Assembly: GCA_016801845.1 (NCBI GenBank)
Contig: CM028931.1
Span: 15,204,305 to 15,268,304 of the forward strand
Source of the DNA: Polydactylus sextarius
Taxonomy: Eukaryota; Chordata; Actinopteri; Polynemidae
Direction of reading: 5' to 3'
Length of the DNA stretch: 64,000 bases
The position numbers were made by a program, and so were the translations under genes. The notes under the pieces were generated by a model. The model searched no databases and was not told where the DNA came from. It was given only the letters and a program-made list of their open reading frames with translations. Shown here one piece after another: positions 37,501 to 46,139 of the stretch; within the stretch, counting starts at the first letter, position 1, and each line of letters opens with the position of its first letter.

Positions 37501-40500
37501 AAATCTGATGTATTTCTTTATGTTTTAGACAAGAAGATGAGAATATGAACCAGCCGAAAGAAACCACCCCTCTACTCCACAACGGTAACGGATCAGAAAC
37601 GTCCCTTCAAGCCCTTTTGAAAACACAACAGACCCCGGGCGAAAAAATGGGCGACTACGACCTGTCCATGGAAGCCAGGCTCGCCTTCATTGAGAAGGGC
37701 ATCAACAACGGCATGGAGGACACCTACACCAAGTGGGATCAGATCAACATGAACGTGTCGAAGCCGCCGACCGACAACATGACGGTTCAGCTGGAGGAGC
37801 TGGACAAAACCAAGAACGACTTAGGCGGCAAACGCGGCTACGGCAACGACAACCTGGAGCATTTACACAACGGGAACCAGCAGGCGGGCGACTGCGTGGA
37901 TTATCTGGGCAACAAAAGCCAAGCGACCAGAGCGGAGACATCTGCCGTGCACGTGGCGTCGACAGGCGTGACGGCCAGCAGCGACATGTCTCTGTCTCGC
38001 AGCACAGAGGAGCTGTCGCCGGAGAAAAGGTGCCATCCGCCGCAGGTGGTGAAGTCTCACAGCGTCAGCAACATCGAGGCGGGCGGCGGCATGAGGTTGT
38101 ACTCGTTCGACGGCGACGACGGTTCTTACGAAATGACGGCGGCGGTGGCGATGACGAGGATGACGGGAGCGGACCCGGTCCTGGAGCTCAAGGTCAGAGC
38201 ATCGTCAGGAGCAAATCAGCCGGTCAGTTACTCAACGACCAGGCTCTCCAGGTCTACGGCAGCTCCTCGGCCTCCTCCTCGGACCTGCTCTCCTCCTCTA
38301 AACCTCCTGTCAGCACCGGCAGGTATCCGGTCTCCTCCAGCATGGCCATGGGCATCTCGCCTCCGCAGTATAACATCCAGTACACAAGCAGTGCCATGCC
38401 TAAAGACGGCCTCTGGGCCCAGAGGACACCCATGCCCCCAGATCACCAAGGCTACCTCCCTCCTCCGCCACACTCACTAGCCAACACCAACTACTCCAAC
38501 CGTAACCAGGCGCCTCCCTACCCTCTGCAGCCGCAGCAGAGAGGACCCCCCATGGCTCCCAAACCCTCCGGAGACATGTGGGCTAAAGAGAGACTCCACT
38601 CCACCAGCAGCCAGCCGGGCAGGAGCAGCACTCTGCAGCGGCAAGGCAGCTCCGCCTCCACCGTCTCCATGGGCGCGTGCGACCCGAGGCGCATGCAGCT
38701 CCCCGACGGCGAGTACATGACGTACAGGGACATTCACACCCTCGCCAGGGGCCCGCTGGCCATGAGTCAGGCCATGCAGAGGCCGCTCTCGGCTCGCACG
38801 TACAGCATCGACGTACCGGGGGGATCCAGGCCCCTCGTCGCCCGACCGCAACCCCACGAGCTTTCGGAGAGGACCATGTCCGTCTGCGACTTCAACTACC
38901 AGCACGGCAGCCCCAGCAAGAGGCCCAACGCCAGGGTGAAGTCCGAGCACTCGCTGCTGGACGGTCCGGGACAGATGGGCGGAGGAATGGGAGCCGGGCG
39001 GGTGCCGATGGACTGGAGAGACCAGGTGATGAGGCACATCGAGTCCAAGAAGATGGAAAAGGTACAAAGTGATAAACAGATCTTTTGAGCTGCTTAAATA
39101 TATATTTGTTTTAATAAAGCCGAAGTATTTTTCCTTCAGCTCCTTTAAGCAGATGTCGAGGAACAATGAGGGTTTGTTGGTGACGAGAAGGACAGACTGT
39201 CTTTGCAGAAACAATGTCCCAGTTAATGTAACACCGGTTTAAATCATTGGGAACTTGACGCAGCAGGAAACAGTTTCAACACCAACACTGCTGAACACAC
39301 ATGTAACAGAGCAGCTGTGTTAGTCTGAGGAGGCGTTGAGGGGAAAATAGTCTTGGAGTAAACAATTATTTACTTTAATTTGATGCTTCCCTGTAGCAAT
39401 AAACACGATTTAGCATGTAGTATACTACGTACGCTATGTATTTACTTCCATAGTGCACATATTTCAACATGGTAGCTCCTCTTTACGCTACGTTACGCTA
39501 AAAATGAGGGAAGAAAGAACAACTTTAGTTGTTTAGTTCAGACTCATTCGTCGTCTATGAAGATTGTTGTAGCTCCATGTTTTAAAGTGCTGGATAAACT
39601 TCATCATATTCTTCTGGTTTTATTAACATGTACTTGTACTTTTACTTTCTACACTTAACTACATTTACTTATAGATTACTGTCATACTGAAGTACAGTAA
39701 ATACTAGATACTTTAAGACTTTTACTGGAGAATCATTCTAGTGACGACTTGAACTTTGGTCGAGTGTCTGTACTTCTACTCTAGTGTCTGTGCTTCTACT
39801 CTAGTGTCTGTACTTCTACTCTAGTGTCTGTACTTCTACTCTAGTACTTCTACTTCTACTCTAGTGTCTGTACTTCTACTCTAGTATTTCTACTTCTACT
39901 CTAGTATTTCTACTTCTACTCTAGTGTCTCTACTTCTACTCTAGTGTCTGTACTTCTACTCTAGTGTCTCTACTTCTACTCTAGTACTTGTACTTCTACT
40001 CTAGCGTCTCTACTTCTACTCTATTGTCTCTACTTCTACTCTAGTATTTGTATCTTGTGACATTGTAACTTTACCAGACACATTTTAAAGGTTCGGTGTT
40101 TGTGTTTTACGGAGGTTTTGCTCAGTGTTCCACATTCCGGAATCCTTCAGTGAATTCACTGAAACGTTCTAAAAGTTCCAAAGGTTCTAAAGGTTCACAT
40201 CGGAGCCTGAAAGTCAACAAACTTTAAGATGAAACGACCCCTTTTAACCCCCTTTTTGAAGGTCGACTCTGCCTCTGCCACTAACCCATCTGTCCGATTC
40301 ACTGCATGTGTTTCGTACATTATTTATTTTTCTTTTCTCTGTTGTTTTTCTTTTTCTTCTCCTTCTGTGTCATCTCATTCGGGTGGATCGCATGACCACC
40401 GCTGACGTCGCCGGCGCGTTTTGTTTTCAGAACGCGTTGTCTCGCTCCTATAATTCCAATAACGCTCCTCTGATGAGCTGGTCTCACTACGGCAGCTGTA

Positions 40501-42137
40501 GAGATATGTTTGCCAGTGGCAGCCAAGGGTCTCTGGTCTCTAACGCCAGAGATGGACAAACCCGCGCAGCTCTGAGCTTCTGTGTGAGTACAGCCCAACA
40601 TCTGTCAGCTCGCTACTAAAGCCCCAAACATTAATCTCACATCCTTTAAGGAAACGTGTGTTTTCCTCCTCTCCTTGATGTCGGGAAAGCGATCGCTGAA
40701 CCTGTCCTTCACGTCGCAACCTGTGAACCCTTTTCCGACAGTTGGACTCCCTCCTTCTCCTTCTTCTTCTTCTTCTTCTTCTTCTTTGGTGTTTGTGTGG
40801 TTTAATTCAAACAAGACTGGTTTAAAAGGGGATCACTTATTTCTCCGCCGTCGTCTAATTGGTTTAGAGGCTTTACTGCTTCGCCATGGCAACAAACAGA
40901 CAAGAGGCCAAGTAGCTAAAGATTTAAAAAAAGAAAAGAAAAATAAGAAATACATTTTTTTGGATTTGGACTAGGGCTGTAGCGGCTGCGATATATTATA
41001 TAAAATGATAAATGCAAATAAATAAAATCTACTACTAAACTGAAAATAGAATACAAAACATCAACATTCAGTTACAAAAGGAAATAACATTTATAGCTAA
41101 CGCTTAGCGTCACTAGCTCTTAGCATCGCTAAGGTTTAGTGGCGCTAATGGTTATCATCGATAGCGCTTATTGACGCTAACGTTTGTCTGTGCTAGCACT
41201 TAGCTTCGCTAGTGCTTAGAAACGCTAGCATTCAGCGGCCCTATCGGTTAGCATCGCTGGTACTTAGCATTGCTAGCATTCAGCAGCCCAAACGGTTAGC
41301 ATCACTAGTGCTTAGCATTGCTAGCATTCAGCAGCCCTAATAATTAGCATCACTAGCTTTCAGCAGCCCAAACGGTTAGCATCGCTAGTGTTTAGCATTG
41401 CTAGCATTCAGGAGCCCTAATGGTTAGCATCACTAGTGCTTAGCAACTCTAGAATTCAGTGGCCCTAACGATTAGCATTGCTAGTACTTAGTGTTAGCAT
41501 TCAGTGGCTGTAATGGTGAGCATCACTAGTGCTTAGCAATGCTAGCATTCATTGCCCCCAACGGTTAGCTTCACTACTGCTTAGCAACAGTAGCGTTTAG
41601 CAGCCCTAGCAGTTAGCTTCACTAGTGTTAGCTTCACTAGCATTCAGCGGCCCTAACAGTTAGCATTGCTAGTGCTTAGCAACTCTAGCATTCAGTGGCC
41701 CTAGCAATTAGCATCGCTAGTTTTCAGTAGCCCAAATGGTCAGCATCGCCAGTGCTTAGCATTGCTAGCATTCTGCAGCTTTAATGGTTAGCACCGCTAG
41801 TGTTAGCTTCGCTAGCGTTTAGCATTGTTAGCCTTTAGCATAGCTACAACTTGTCCAAAGTTTGTACTAAACACTTGAAAGTTCAATCCTCCAAACTTGA
41901 AACCAAACTGCAAACACAAGACAAAGTAAGAGTCACGAAAACACTAATAACGGTTTTGTTGTTTTCGTCATCGTGTCAAGTTTTGATTCATCGAACCGTC
42001 GTAGTTTGGAGATAAAATTGTTTGGTACAAAAGTTTCCCTTTTAAACCCGTCGGCTTCGTTTAGTGTCGTAATTATCATTCCTCCGCTTCACTGACTCTT
42101 GACTGTTGGAGACTCAGACTCACTTCATAACCTCACT

Positions 42138-42177
<40 letters not shown>

Positions 42178-42707
42178 AAACTGTTTTTGCCAAAGGTAAG
42201 TGGGTCAGAACTGAGGATGAAGAGGTTATATTTTCCTTGTTGTATAACTGCTTTTTATTTTAAATCCCTATTTGACATTTGATGATTGTCTTTATCTTCT
42301 CTGGGCTAATAATCAGAATCACAGCGTCTGAGTGAAACTAAACACGGTTTAATCCTCTGGTCTTTCATCATTTTAATCAGACGTGTCTCTAAATCAACAC
42401 CTCTAATGTCGTTGCCCCGTTTGAAAACCTGTCACATGAGGATTTAACTGCGTCTGTCGTTTTATGTTGTAAACACTGGAGGATTTTAGCAGAGCCATGT
42501 TGTTAATTTTTAATTTTTTTTTTCCAACTCCAGGATGACGTTTACTCTCCTCAAGGGCAGCAGAGCTACACTATGGACCCTCATAGAAAAGTAGGTGTTT
42601 CTGCTGCTGATGTGACGTAAAAAAACAACAATAAAACTTTATAATAAATAAAAAAAAATATGTTAAAAAAAAAAAAAATAATAATAATACAAAATATGAC
42701 ATTAAAA

Positions 42708-42750
<43 letters not shown>

Positions 42751-44294
42751 ATAATAATAATAATAATCCAAATATTAAAATAATAAATACATAAAAATAT
42801 GGGAAAAAATAATAATACAAAATATGACATTAAATTAAAAAATGTTTATAAGAAATAAATAAGAATATGGAAAAAAATTAATAATAATAATGATACAAAA
42901 TATGACATTAAAAATACATTTTTATTAATAAATAAATAAAAATATTTAAAAATATTTATTTTAAAAATATATTCAAATAATCAAAAATATAATGAAGAAA
43001 AAATAAGATCATATAAAATTTATATTAATAAATAAAAAATACATTTATAATATGATATAAGTATATTAAAAATCAAATAGAAATGTATTTAATAAATGAA
43101 TAAAACAGATATATTTTTAAAAAAATTAAAAAAATAGATAAAAGTATCAAATGTATATTGAAAAATGCAAATATATTAAAAATAAAAACTATATATTAAA
43201 AATACAATTGTATAAATATGCAAATAAGATATATAATATTATATTTTTTTATATTTTGGTAATAAATATAAATATGCATGATATGTATGATATCATTTAT
43301 ATATTTACATATATTATATAGGATTTATAAATAAATAAAATTTATATTAAAGAATATGCAGAAATATAATAATATATAATAGATTTAAAAATTAATAAAA
43401 ATGTAGATAAAGTAAAATAAGTAAATGTGATTTGTTTTATATAAACATATTAATAATAAAAATATAGAATAATTAAAAAATAATAATAATAGATAAATAA
43501 ATAAAATAGTAATAAAAAGTAAAATAAAATTAATACTCAGACACGAAGCAGCTTGTTTGTTTATTGTTTGTTTTTTATTTTTTGCTGCTCGTCAGTCTGA
43601 TTTGTTTTTTTTTCTTTTTTTTTTTTTCCCAGGTGCCTTTGTTGAACGGTCAGATGGGTCCGGCCTCGCGTCCTCAGATGAGTCAGGCGCCGATGGCTCG
43701 CCACCCGTCCAGAGAGCAGCTCATCGATTACCTGATGCTCAAAGTTTCCCAGCAGCCCCAGGGGCCGCCGCCGCCGCCGTCGTCGTCGTCGCGCCTCCCT
43801 CACGACACGATGCAGCAAGAGGTGAAAGAAATCAGCGAGCGTCCGTGAGAACGTGACAACATCCGCCCGTCGCGTTTCATTTCGCCCACACGTTTAACTG
43901 GAAATCCACTTCAACAAATGACTTCCTGCTGCGGTTTCTGTGCAGAATTAAACGGCCTAATGAAAGCGTGTGGGTGTGTTTCAGATCCGTGTGAAGGTGG
44001 AGAAGAATCCAGAGCTGGGTTTCAGTATATCGGGAGGAGTGGGCGGTCGAGGAAACCCCTTCCGTCCAGACGACAATGTAAATACGCGCCTCCGGTGACG
44101 TCACGGCGTTTTATCCGCCGACCGCGCAAACGTTTTTTAACGTTTTTCTGTCGTTTCAGGGAATATTCGTGACAAGGGTCCAACCTGAGGGACCAGCATC
44201 CAAGATCCTCCAGCCTGGAGATAAAATACTTCAGGTAAATGATGGAAGAACAGACGAAACATCACAAACGTGTCTTTAAATGAAGAAATAATAA

Positions 44295-44339
<45 letters not shown>

Positions 44340-45163
44340 GGATTAAGCAATAATAATTTTAATTGAATAATAAAAAATATTAAAAATGTATAAATATCAT
44401 CTATGTAATTCTGTAGCATTTATTATTATTATTTGTTTTATTTTAAATTTAATTTGTATTTTTTCCTTTTTGTTCCTGTTATTTCCTGAAGAGTATGGAT
44501 GGAGACGATTTATGGAATTAAAATAAAATTAAAATAAAATAAATATATAATGGATAAAAAAAAATGAATGTAATAATGATGAAAAATAGGGGATAAAAAA
44601 ATGAATAAAAATAAATACGAATTAAATAAATCGATAATGGGTAAGAACAAAAAATATAATTAATAAAAAAAATAATAATAATTGATTTTAAAAAGATAAT
44701 AATGGATTAAAATTCAATTAATTAATAATGAATAAAAAATAGAAATAAATAATAATAAAAAATAGAAATAGTGAAAACAAAATAATTGGTAGAAATTATA
44801 ACAGATATAAATAATAAAAAATAAATAAACAAATAAATTAAATGTAAAAAAAACAATTTAAATTTATAACATAATGGATATAATTTAAGAGAAATAAATA
44901 ATGGATACAAATTAAAAAAATAAGACATTTGTGTTGTTTATTTGTTCTATTGTGAATTTTTCTGTTCATACAAAAATCCCAAACATCAAAAAAAAAAAAA
45001 AAAACGTGACAAAATAAATGTTTTTTTTTCGTTAATTTGTTTATTTCCTCCGCAGGCGAACGGATACAGCTTCGTGAACATCGATCACGGTTACGCGGTT
45101 TCCCTCCTGAAGACGTTTCCGAACACTGTGGACTTGATTATCATCAGAGAAATACAAGCATAG
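16158..45163 (+). CDS. erbin: erbin (ErbB2-interacting LRR and PDZ scaffold), 25 coding exons
   Basis: Coding exons: 16158-16343, 17983-18100, 20719-20797, 20876-20965, 22683-22739, 25061-25124, 25903-25977, 26378-26522, 27927-27999, 30645-30774, 30873-30988, 31546-31615, 33965-34064, 36018-36139, 36389-36562, 36656-36826, 36912-37029, 37123-37306, 37529-39061, 40431-40583, 42534-42590, 43633-43821, 43985-44077, 44160-44234, 45056-45163. All introns are GT-AG and phases agree. The sum is 4,280 nt, or about 1,426 residues if the one-base frame break in exon 19 is allowed for; human ERBIN is about 1,400. The order is an N-terminal cysteine motif, LRRs to about residue 410, a long disordered linker, and a C-terminal PDZ domain from about residue 1336. 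Known family role: membrane-associated scaffold at basolateral membranes and junctions. It binds the ErbB2 C-terminus through PDZ and p120-family catenins, and restrains Ras/Raf, TGF-beta/Smad and NOD2 signalling. LRRC7 (densin) is the nearest alternative, but linker motifs and the srek1 neighbour favour erbin. Confidence 0.95.
16370..17686 (+). repeat. family B element (copy B1) in erbin intron 1
   Basis: Begins ACTAGTCGACTTCACA and ends GTCGACTAGGGTCAACTAGG, an imperfect terminal inverted repeat. Core motifs are GACTTGTCAGTGATTGACTC, TAGCCGCTGCTTCTCACCGT and CTCCCCGGTACCGGGTAACA. The interior has an expanded TTAGCATCGCTAACATT-type minisatellite (about 16970-17400). Confidence 0.88.
17983..31615 (+). 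CDS. erbin: erbin exons 2-12: leucine-rich repeat domain
   Basis: Eleven short exons (57-145 nt) encode residues about 63-401. They translate as a continuous series of LxxLxLxxNxLxxLP units, for example LSMPDNDLTVLPAAIANL, LYLNDAFLEFLPASFG, LDLGSNEFTEVPEVLEQL, LDVSKNNLEMVDEQI and LHSNKLESLPEEMGDM. Erbin and other LAP-family proteins carry about 16 such repeats; this region has the expected length and no missing unit. The domain mediates localisation and, in mammals, binding to Shoc2 (Sur-8), which disrupts Ras-Raf coupling. Split codons are consistent at each junction; for example exon 3 ends AA and exon 4 begins G, giving Lys. The exon 2/3 junction codon is AGT (Ser) where human has Gly. Introns hold most of the dispersed repeats of this window. 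Confidence 0.93.
18489..19232. repeat. family A fold-back element (copy A5) in erbin intron 2
   Basis: Left arm from about 18500, one strong palindrome at 18716-18812 and a second at 18920-19012, right arm to about 19230. Confidence 0.87.
19640..20130 (+). repeat. family C element (copy C2) in erbin intron 2
   Basis: Forward copy with GTGAAAACGTTCCTCTGCTT, GATGGCGTCTACAGACTCGT, AAAGAGTCCTGGTATCAGAC and GTGCATGCTGGGAGATTTCT. Confidence 0.87.
20130..20718. other. end of erbin intron 2, no gene
   Basis: A 24-nt poly-T at 20386-20409 and pyrimidine-rich sequence lead to the exon 3 acceptor at 20718. Confidence 0.5.
21245..22140. repeat. family A fold-back element (copy A6) in erbin intron 4
   Basis: Left end TTAAAGTGACAGT at 21245. 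There are two palindromic cores (21580-21680 and 21800-21915) and a right arm ending near 22130. The far right terminus appears lost. Confidence 0.87.
23410..24075 (+). repeat. family C element (copy C3) in erbin intron 5, internal duplication
   Basis: Same order as C2, but the segment CTTGTCCTGGTGCATGATGG plus TTTGAAGTAGCTGGTCCTGG occurs twice (near 23731 and 23920), showing an internal duplication shared with C4. Confidence 0.85.
24080..25060. other. rest of erbin intron 5, simple repeats only
   Basis: A (TGG)n tract at 24371-24410, poly-A at about 24690-24707 and a G-run at 24940-24950. No exon or named repeat. Confidence 0.5.
25127..25611 (+). repeat. (CTGT)n microsatellite of about 485 bp beside the erbin exon 6 donor
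   Basis: TCTG/CTGT units, with interspersed TCTCTG and GTGTCTG variants, begin within a few bases of the splice donor at 25125 and run to 25611. They produce long artefactual open frames (up to 204 codons plus strand, 173 minus). Confidence 0.97.
26907..27560. repeat. family A fold-back element (copy A7) in erbin intron 8
   Basis: Starts inside the left arm at GACAATGAAAGTAAATGGGG. It has two palindromes (27045-27140, 27315-27410) and a right arm ending ACTTCAACCAACGTAACTAC. Confidence 0.87.
28000..28680. other. erbin intron 9, unique part
   Basis: Relatively high complexity (28000-28430), a TTTG microsatellite at 28440-28465 and poly-T at 28611-28631. No exon seen. Confidence 0.4.
28680..29806 (+). 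repeat. family B element (copy B2) in erbin intron 9
   Basis: Near-identical to B1 over the first 550 bp (the CTACGTCTGGTCACGTGAAC block onward). It has a shorter TTAGCATC minisatellite (about 29225-29500) and a right end reading GTGAACTAGGGTTAAC. The left terminus is not clear. Confidence 0.87.
29806..30644. other. erbin intron 9, distal part
   Basis: No exon supported. The 171-residue frame at 29715-30230 starts inside B2 and has no family resemblance. Confidence 0.4.
32086..32986 (+). repeat. family B element (copy B3) in erbin intron 12, minisatellite nearly absent
   Basis: The clearest copy for boundaries. The left end CTGGTTCACACTAGTCGACT and right end AGTCGATAAGTGTGAACTAG are inverted repeats of each other with few mismatches. 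TAA lies immediately outside or at each edge. The internal TTAGCATC array is reduced to about two units. Confidence 0.88.
32990..33964. other. erbin intron 12, distal part
   Basis: A/T-rich then mixed. Overlapping frames at 33254-33547 (97 residues) and 33262-33471 (69 residues, lysine-rich) show no known domain and sit in an intron. Confidence 0.4.
33965..37306 (+). CDS. erbin: erbin exons 13-18: LRR C-cap and acidic linker
   Basis: Exon 13 carries SKPLIPLQKEEDPET and TNYMFPQQTRTED. Exon 14 carries SFNPALWEEQRKHRAQVAFE and CDEDKDERE, both hallmark erbin motifs directly after the LRRs. Exon 15 has NLKRYPTPYPDELKNMVK; exon 16 is poorly conserved. Exon 17 has the acidic run SEELSDEEEEMKIAEMRPP followed by SINQPKVVTLS. 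Exon 18 has NSNQNNSNCSSPSRMSDSVS. The EMRPPLIE-SINQPKV and SNQNNSNCSSPSRMSDSVS blocks are diagnostic for erbin over LRRC7. The exon 15 donor (AAG/gtcggc) is weak; retention would add four residues and stop at 36577. No fold is expected here: the region is charged and serine-rich. Confidence 0.92.
34110..34815 (+). repeat. family C element (copy C4) in erbin intron 13
   Basis: Starts CCCTAGAAACAAAGCGTTGA. It holds the duplicated GTCCTGGTGCATGCTGGGAA block twice (34470, 34664) and ends near the GAGAGGGGGCGGAG motif at 34780. Confidence 0.87.
34815..36017. other. erbin intron 13, distal part
   Basis: Repeat-poor, moderately complex sequence. Frames at 35032-35244 and 35619-35858 have no recognisable product. 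No exon with family similarity seen. Confidence 0.4.
37529..39061 (+). CDS. erbin: erbin exon 19: large disordered-region exon with a one-base frame break near 38191
   Basis: This 1,533-nt exon is equivalent to the single large exon of vertebrate ERBIN. The 5' part is read in one frame: TTPLLHNGNGSETSLQ, LSRSTEELSPEKRCHPPQ, VVKSHSVSNIEAGGG. From about 38192 the family-like protein continues in another frame: GQSIVRSKSAGQLLND, SPPQYNIQYTSSAMPKDGLW, RPLSARTYSID, SERTMSVCDFNY, SPSKRPNARVKSEHSLLD, WRDQVMRHIESKKMEK. Both halves resemble erbin, so one base is missing somewhere in about 38,130-38,195, most simply beside AAGG at 38190-38193. Read literally, the first frame runs on out of register and stops at 38480. 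There is no slippery heptamer and no room for an intron. An assembly or read error is most likely; an allele-specific lesion is possible. Confidence 0.9.
39530..40045 (+). repeat. family D element (copy D2) with expanded 20-bp minisatellite, erbin intron 19
   Basis: The same body as D1 is followed from about 39763 to 40045 by roughly 14 copies of a TACTTCTACTCTAGTGTCTG unit, with TAGTATT and TAGTACT variants. Confidence 0.9.
40431..43821 (+). CDS. erbin: erbin exons 20-22: variable region before the PDZ domain
   Basis: Exon 20 (40431-40583, 51 codons) encodes NALSRSYNSNNAPLMSWSHY. It follows TTTTCAG, is bordered by gtgagt and keeps phase 0, so it could be a cassette exon. Exon 21 (42534-42590, 19 codons) encodes DDVYSPQGQQSYTMDPHRK, alignable with human DGIFISGQQNYSSATLSHK. 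Exon 22 (43633-43821) encodes VPLLNGQMGP then ARHPSREQLIDYLMLKV, a conserved erbin block just before the PDZ domain, and ends with a CCG/TCG run coding PPPPPSSSS. All three exons are multiples of three, so any may be skipped without a frame change. Exon 20 is the least certain. Introns 20-22 contain GCTAGC arrays and AT-rich sequence. Confidence 0.85.
41095..41860 (+). repeat. tandem array of about 47-bp units, erbin intron 20
   Basis: About 16 degenerate units of the type GGTTAGCATCACTAGTGCTT followed by AGCATTGCTAGCATTCAGCA and GCCCTAA. Confidence 0.85.
42141..42176 (+). repeat. (TG)n microsatellite, erbin intron 20
   Basis: Eighteen TG units, uninterrupted. Confidence 0.95.
42600..43545. 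repeat. extreme A/T-rich island, erbin intron 21
   Basis: Almost wholly A and T, with AATA/TAAA-type degenerate units and a pure (AT)n run at about 42711-42744, filling most of intron 21. Confidence 0.9.
43985..45163 (+). CDS. erbin: erbin exons 23-25: C-terminal PDZ domain and stop
   Basis: Three exons (43985-44077, 44160-44234, 45056-45163) encode the last 91 residues. The carboxylate-binding loop is in ELGFSISGGVGGRGNPFRPD (Gly1347-Phe1348), followed by GIFVTRVQPEGPASKILQPG and ANGYSFVNIDHGYAVSLLK. His1402 at the start of helix alpha-B is the residue typical of class I PDZ domains. The protein ends IIREIQA with TAG at 45161-45163; human ends VREVSS. Known ligands of the family domain are the ErbB2 C-terminus and delta-catenin, ARVCF and p0071. 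The domain appears intact. LRRC7 has a similar PDZ, but its loop region differs. Confidence 0.95.
44280..44930. repeat. A/T-rich island with (TA)n, erbin intron 24
   Basis: (TA)n at 44299-44335, then about 600 nt of A-rich degenerate AATAAATAA-like sequence up to the last exon's pyrimidine tract. Confidence 0.9.
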
Positions 45164-46139
45164 ACTCGACTCAAACTGACCTCTAGATTAAAAAAAAACG
45201 AAAAACAAAACTAACGAACCGGGGGGAGGTTGAAGAAGAAGAAGAAGAGAAACGAAACCCTGACTCTGATATTTTTATACGCAGAAGAGACTGATGTGTC
45301 GATACCTGACGGGACTATTTATACCAGAGATGATCTTCTCTTTAGATAAAAAAAAAAAAACGGGGTGAAAACCACTGACTGTAGTGGATCCGGAGCGAAA
45401 CACCCGCGAGTACGAGTCTTCAAAAAAAAAAAAAAAAGGCCATCACTGTGGTAGATATATTTTTATACAAAAGAAAAACAAAAAAACAAGAAGAAGAAGA
45501 AGAACCTGCTCTGATCTGATGCAAATAATTACTGTGGTCTCTGTACAGATCATTTTTTTTTTTTTTTTTTGTCCAAAACTTCTATCATTAATTGGATTTT
45601 TAATGTTTTGTGGATGGAGATGAATTTGACCACTAGGGGGAGACATGACTTCATCTAATTTTTTCCACTTTTTAAAAATTTTTTTTTTTTTTATTTAAGA
45701 TGTTGAAACCGTTCTCTGGATCGTATCTAAACGGAGGACAGTGTTACGTGTTATTATTTTTATTTTTGTAGTTTTTTCCAAAGCGGAGACGAATGTAGAT
45801 TAAATTTGTTTGTTTTTATTTTTTTTGTAATTTTTTCGTTGAGAAGAGGAAATCATCCACTTCGCTGCTTCCATACAAAAAAAAAAAAACAACAAAAACA
45901 AAGAAACCTGTGAACACCCACCAGCGTCCCTCAGTCCGTCGTCACGGCAACATATCACCCGATCACATGACCACTACCTGTGTTGTAAAAAAACAGAAAC
46001 AAACCCGATCCATCGCAATATAAAGTTCGGACGGTGAAGAAATGCTGAGTATGTGATGATGATGGAGACCGAACGGGAAAAAAAAAAAGTGTCGAAAGAA
46101 TTGATCAAGATTGTTTTATTTTTGTTTATTTATTTTTTT

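Noticed and set aside
37733..38190. Upstream part of the second long frame as a separate protein
   Set aside because: Arginine- and glycine-rich out-of-frame translation of GC-rich erbin coding sequence; only the part after about 38192 is erbin-like.
38180..38200. Programmed ribosomal frameshift in erbin exon 19
   Set aside because: No slippery heptamer or obvious downstream structure, and no precedent in this family; a base error is simpler.
38477..39214. 245-residue minus-strand open frame
   Set aside because: Antisense shadow of the GC-rich erbin exon 19.
42571..42820. Tyrosine/isoleucine-rich minus-strand frames
   Set aside because: Translations of the (AT)n and A-rich island.
16158..45163. 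Identification as LRRC7 (densin-180)
   Set aside because: The domain layout is shared, but linker blocks (EMRPPLIE, SNQNNSNCSSPSRMSDSVS, the GGVGGRGNPFRPDD PDZ loop) and the srek1 neighbour fit erbin; LRRC7 neighbours SRSF11.
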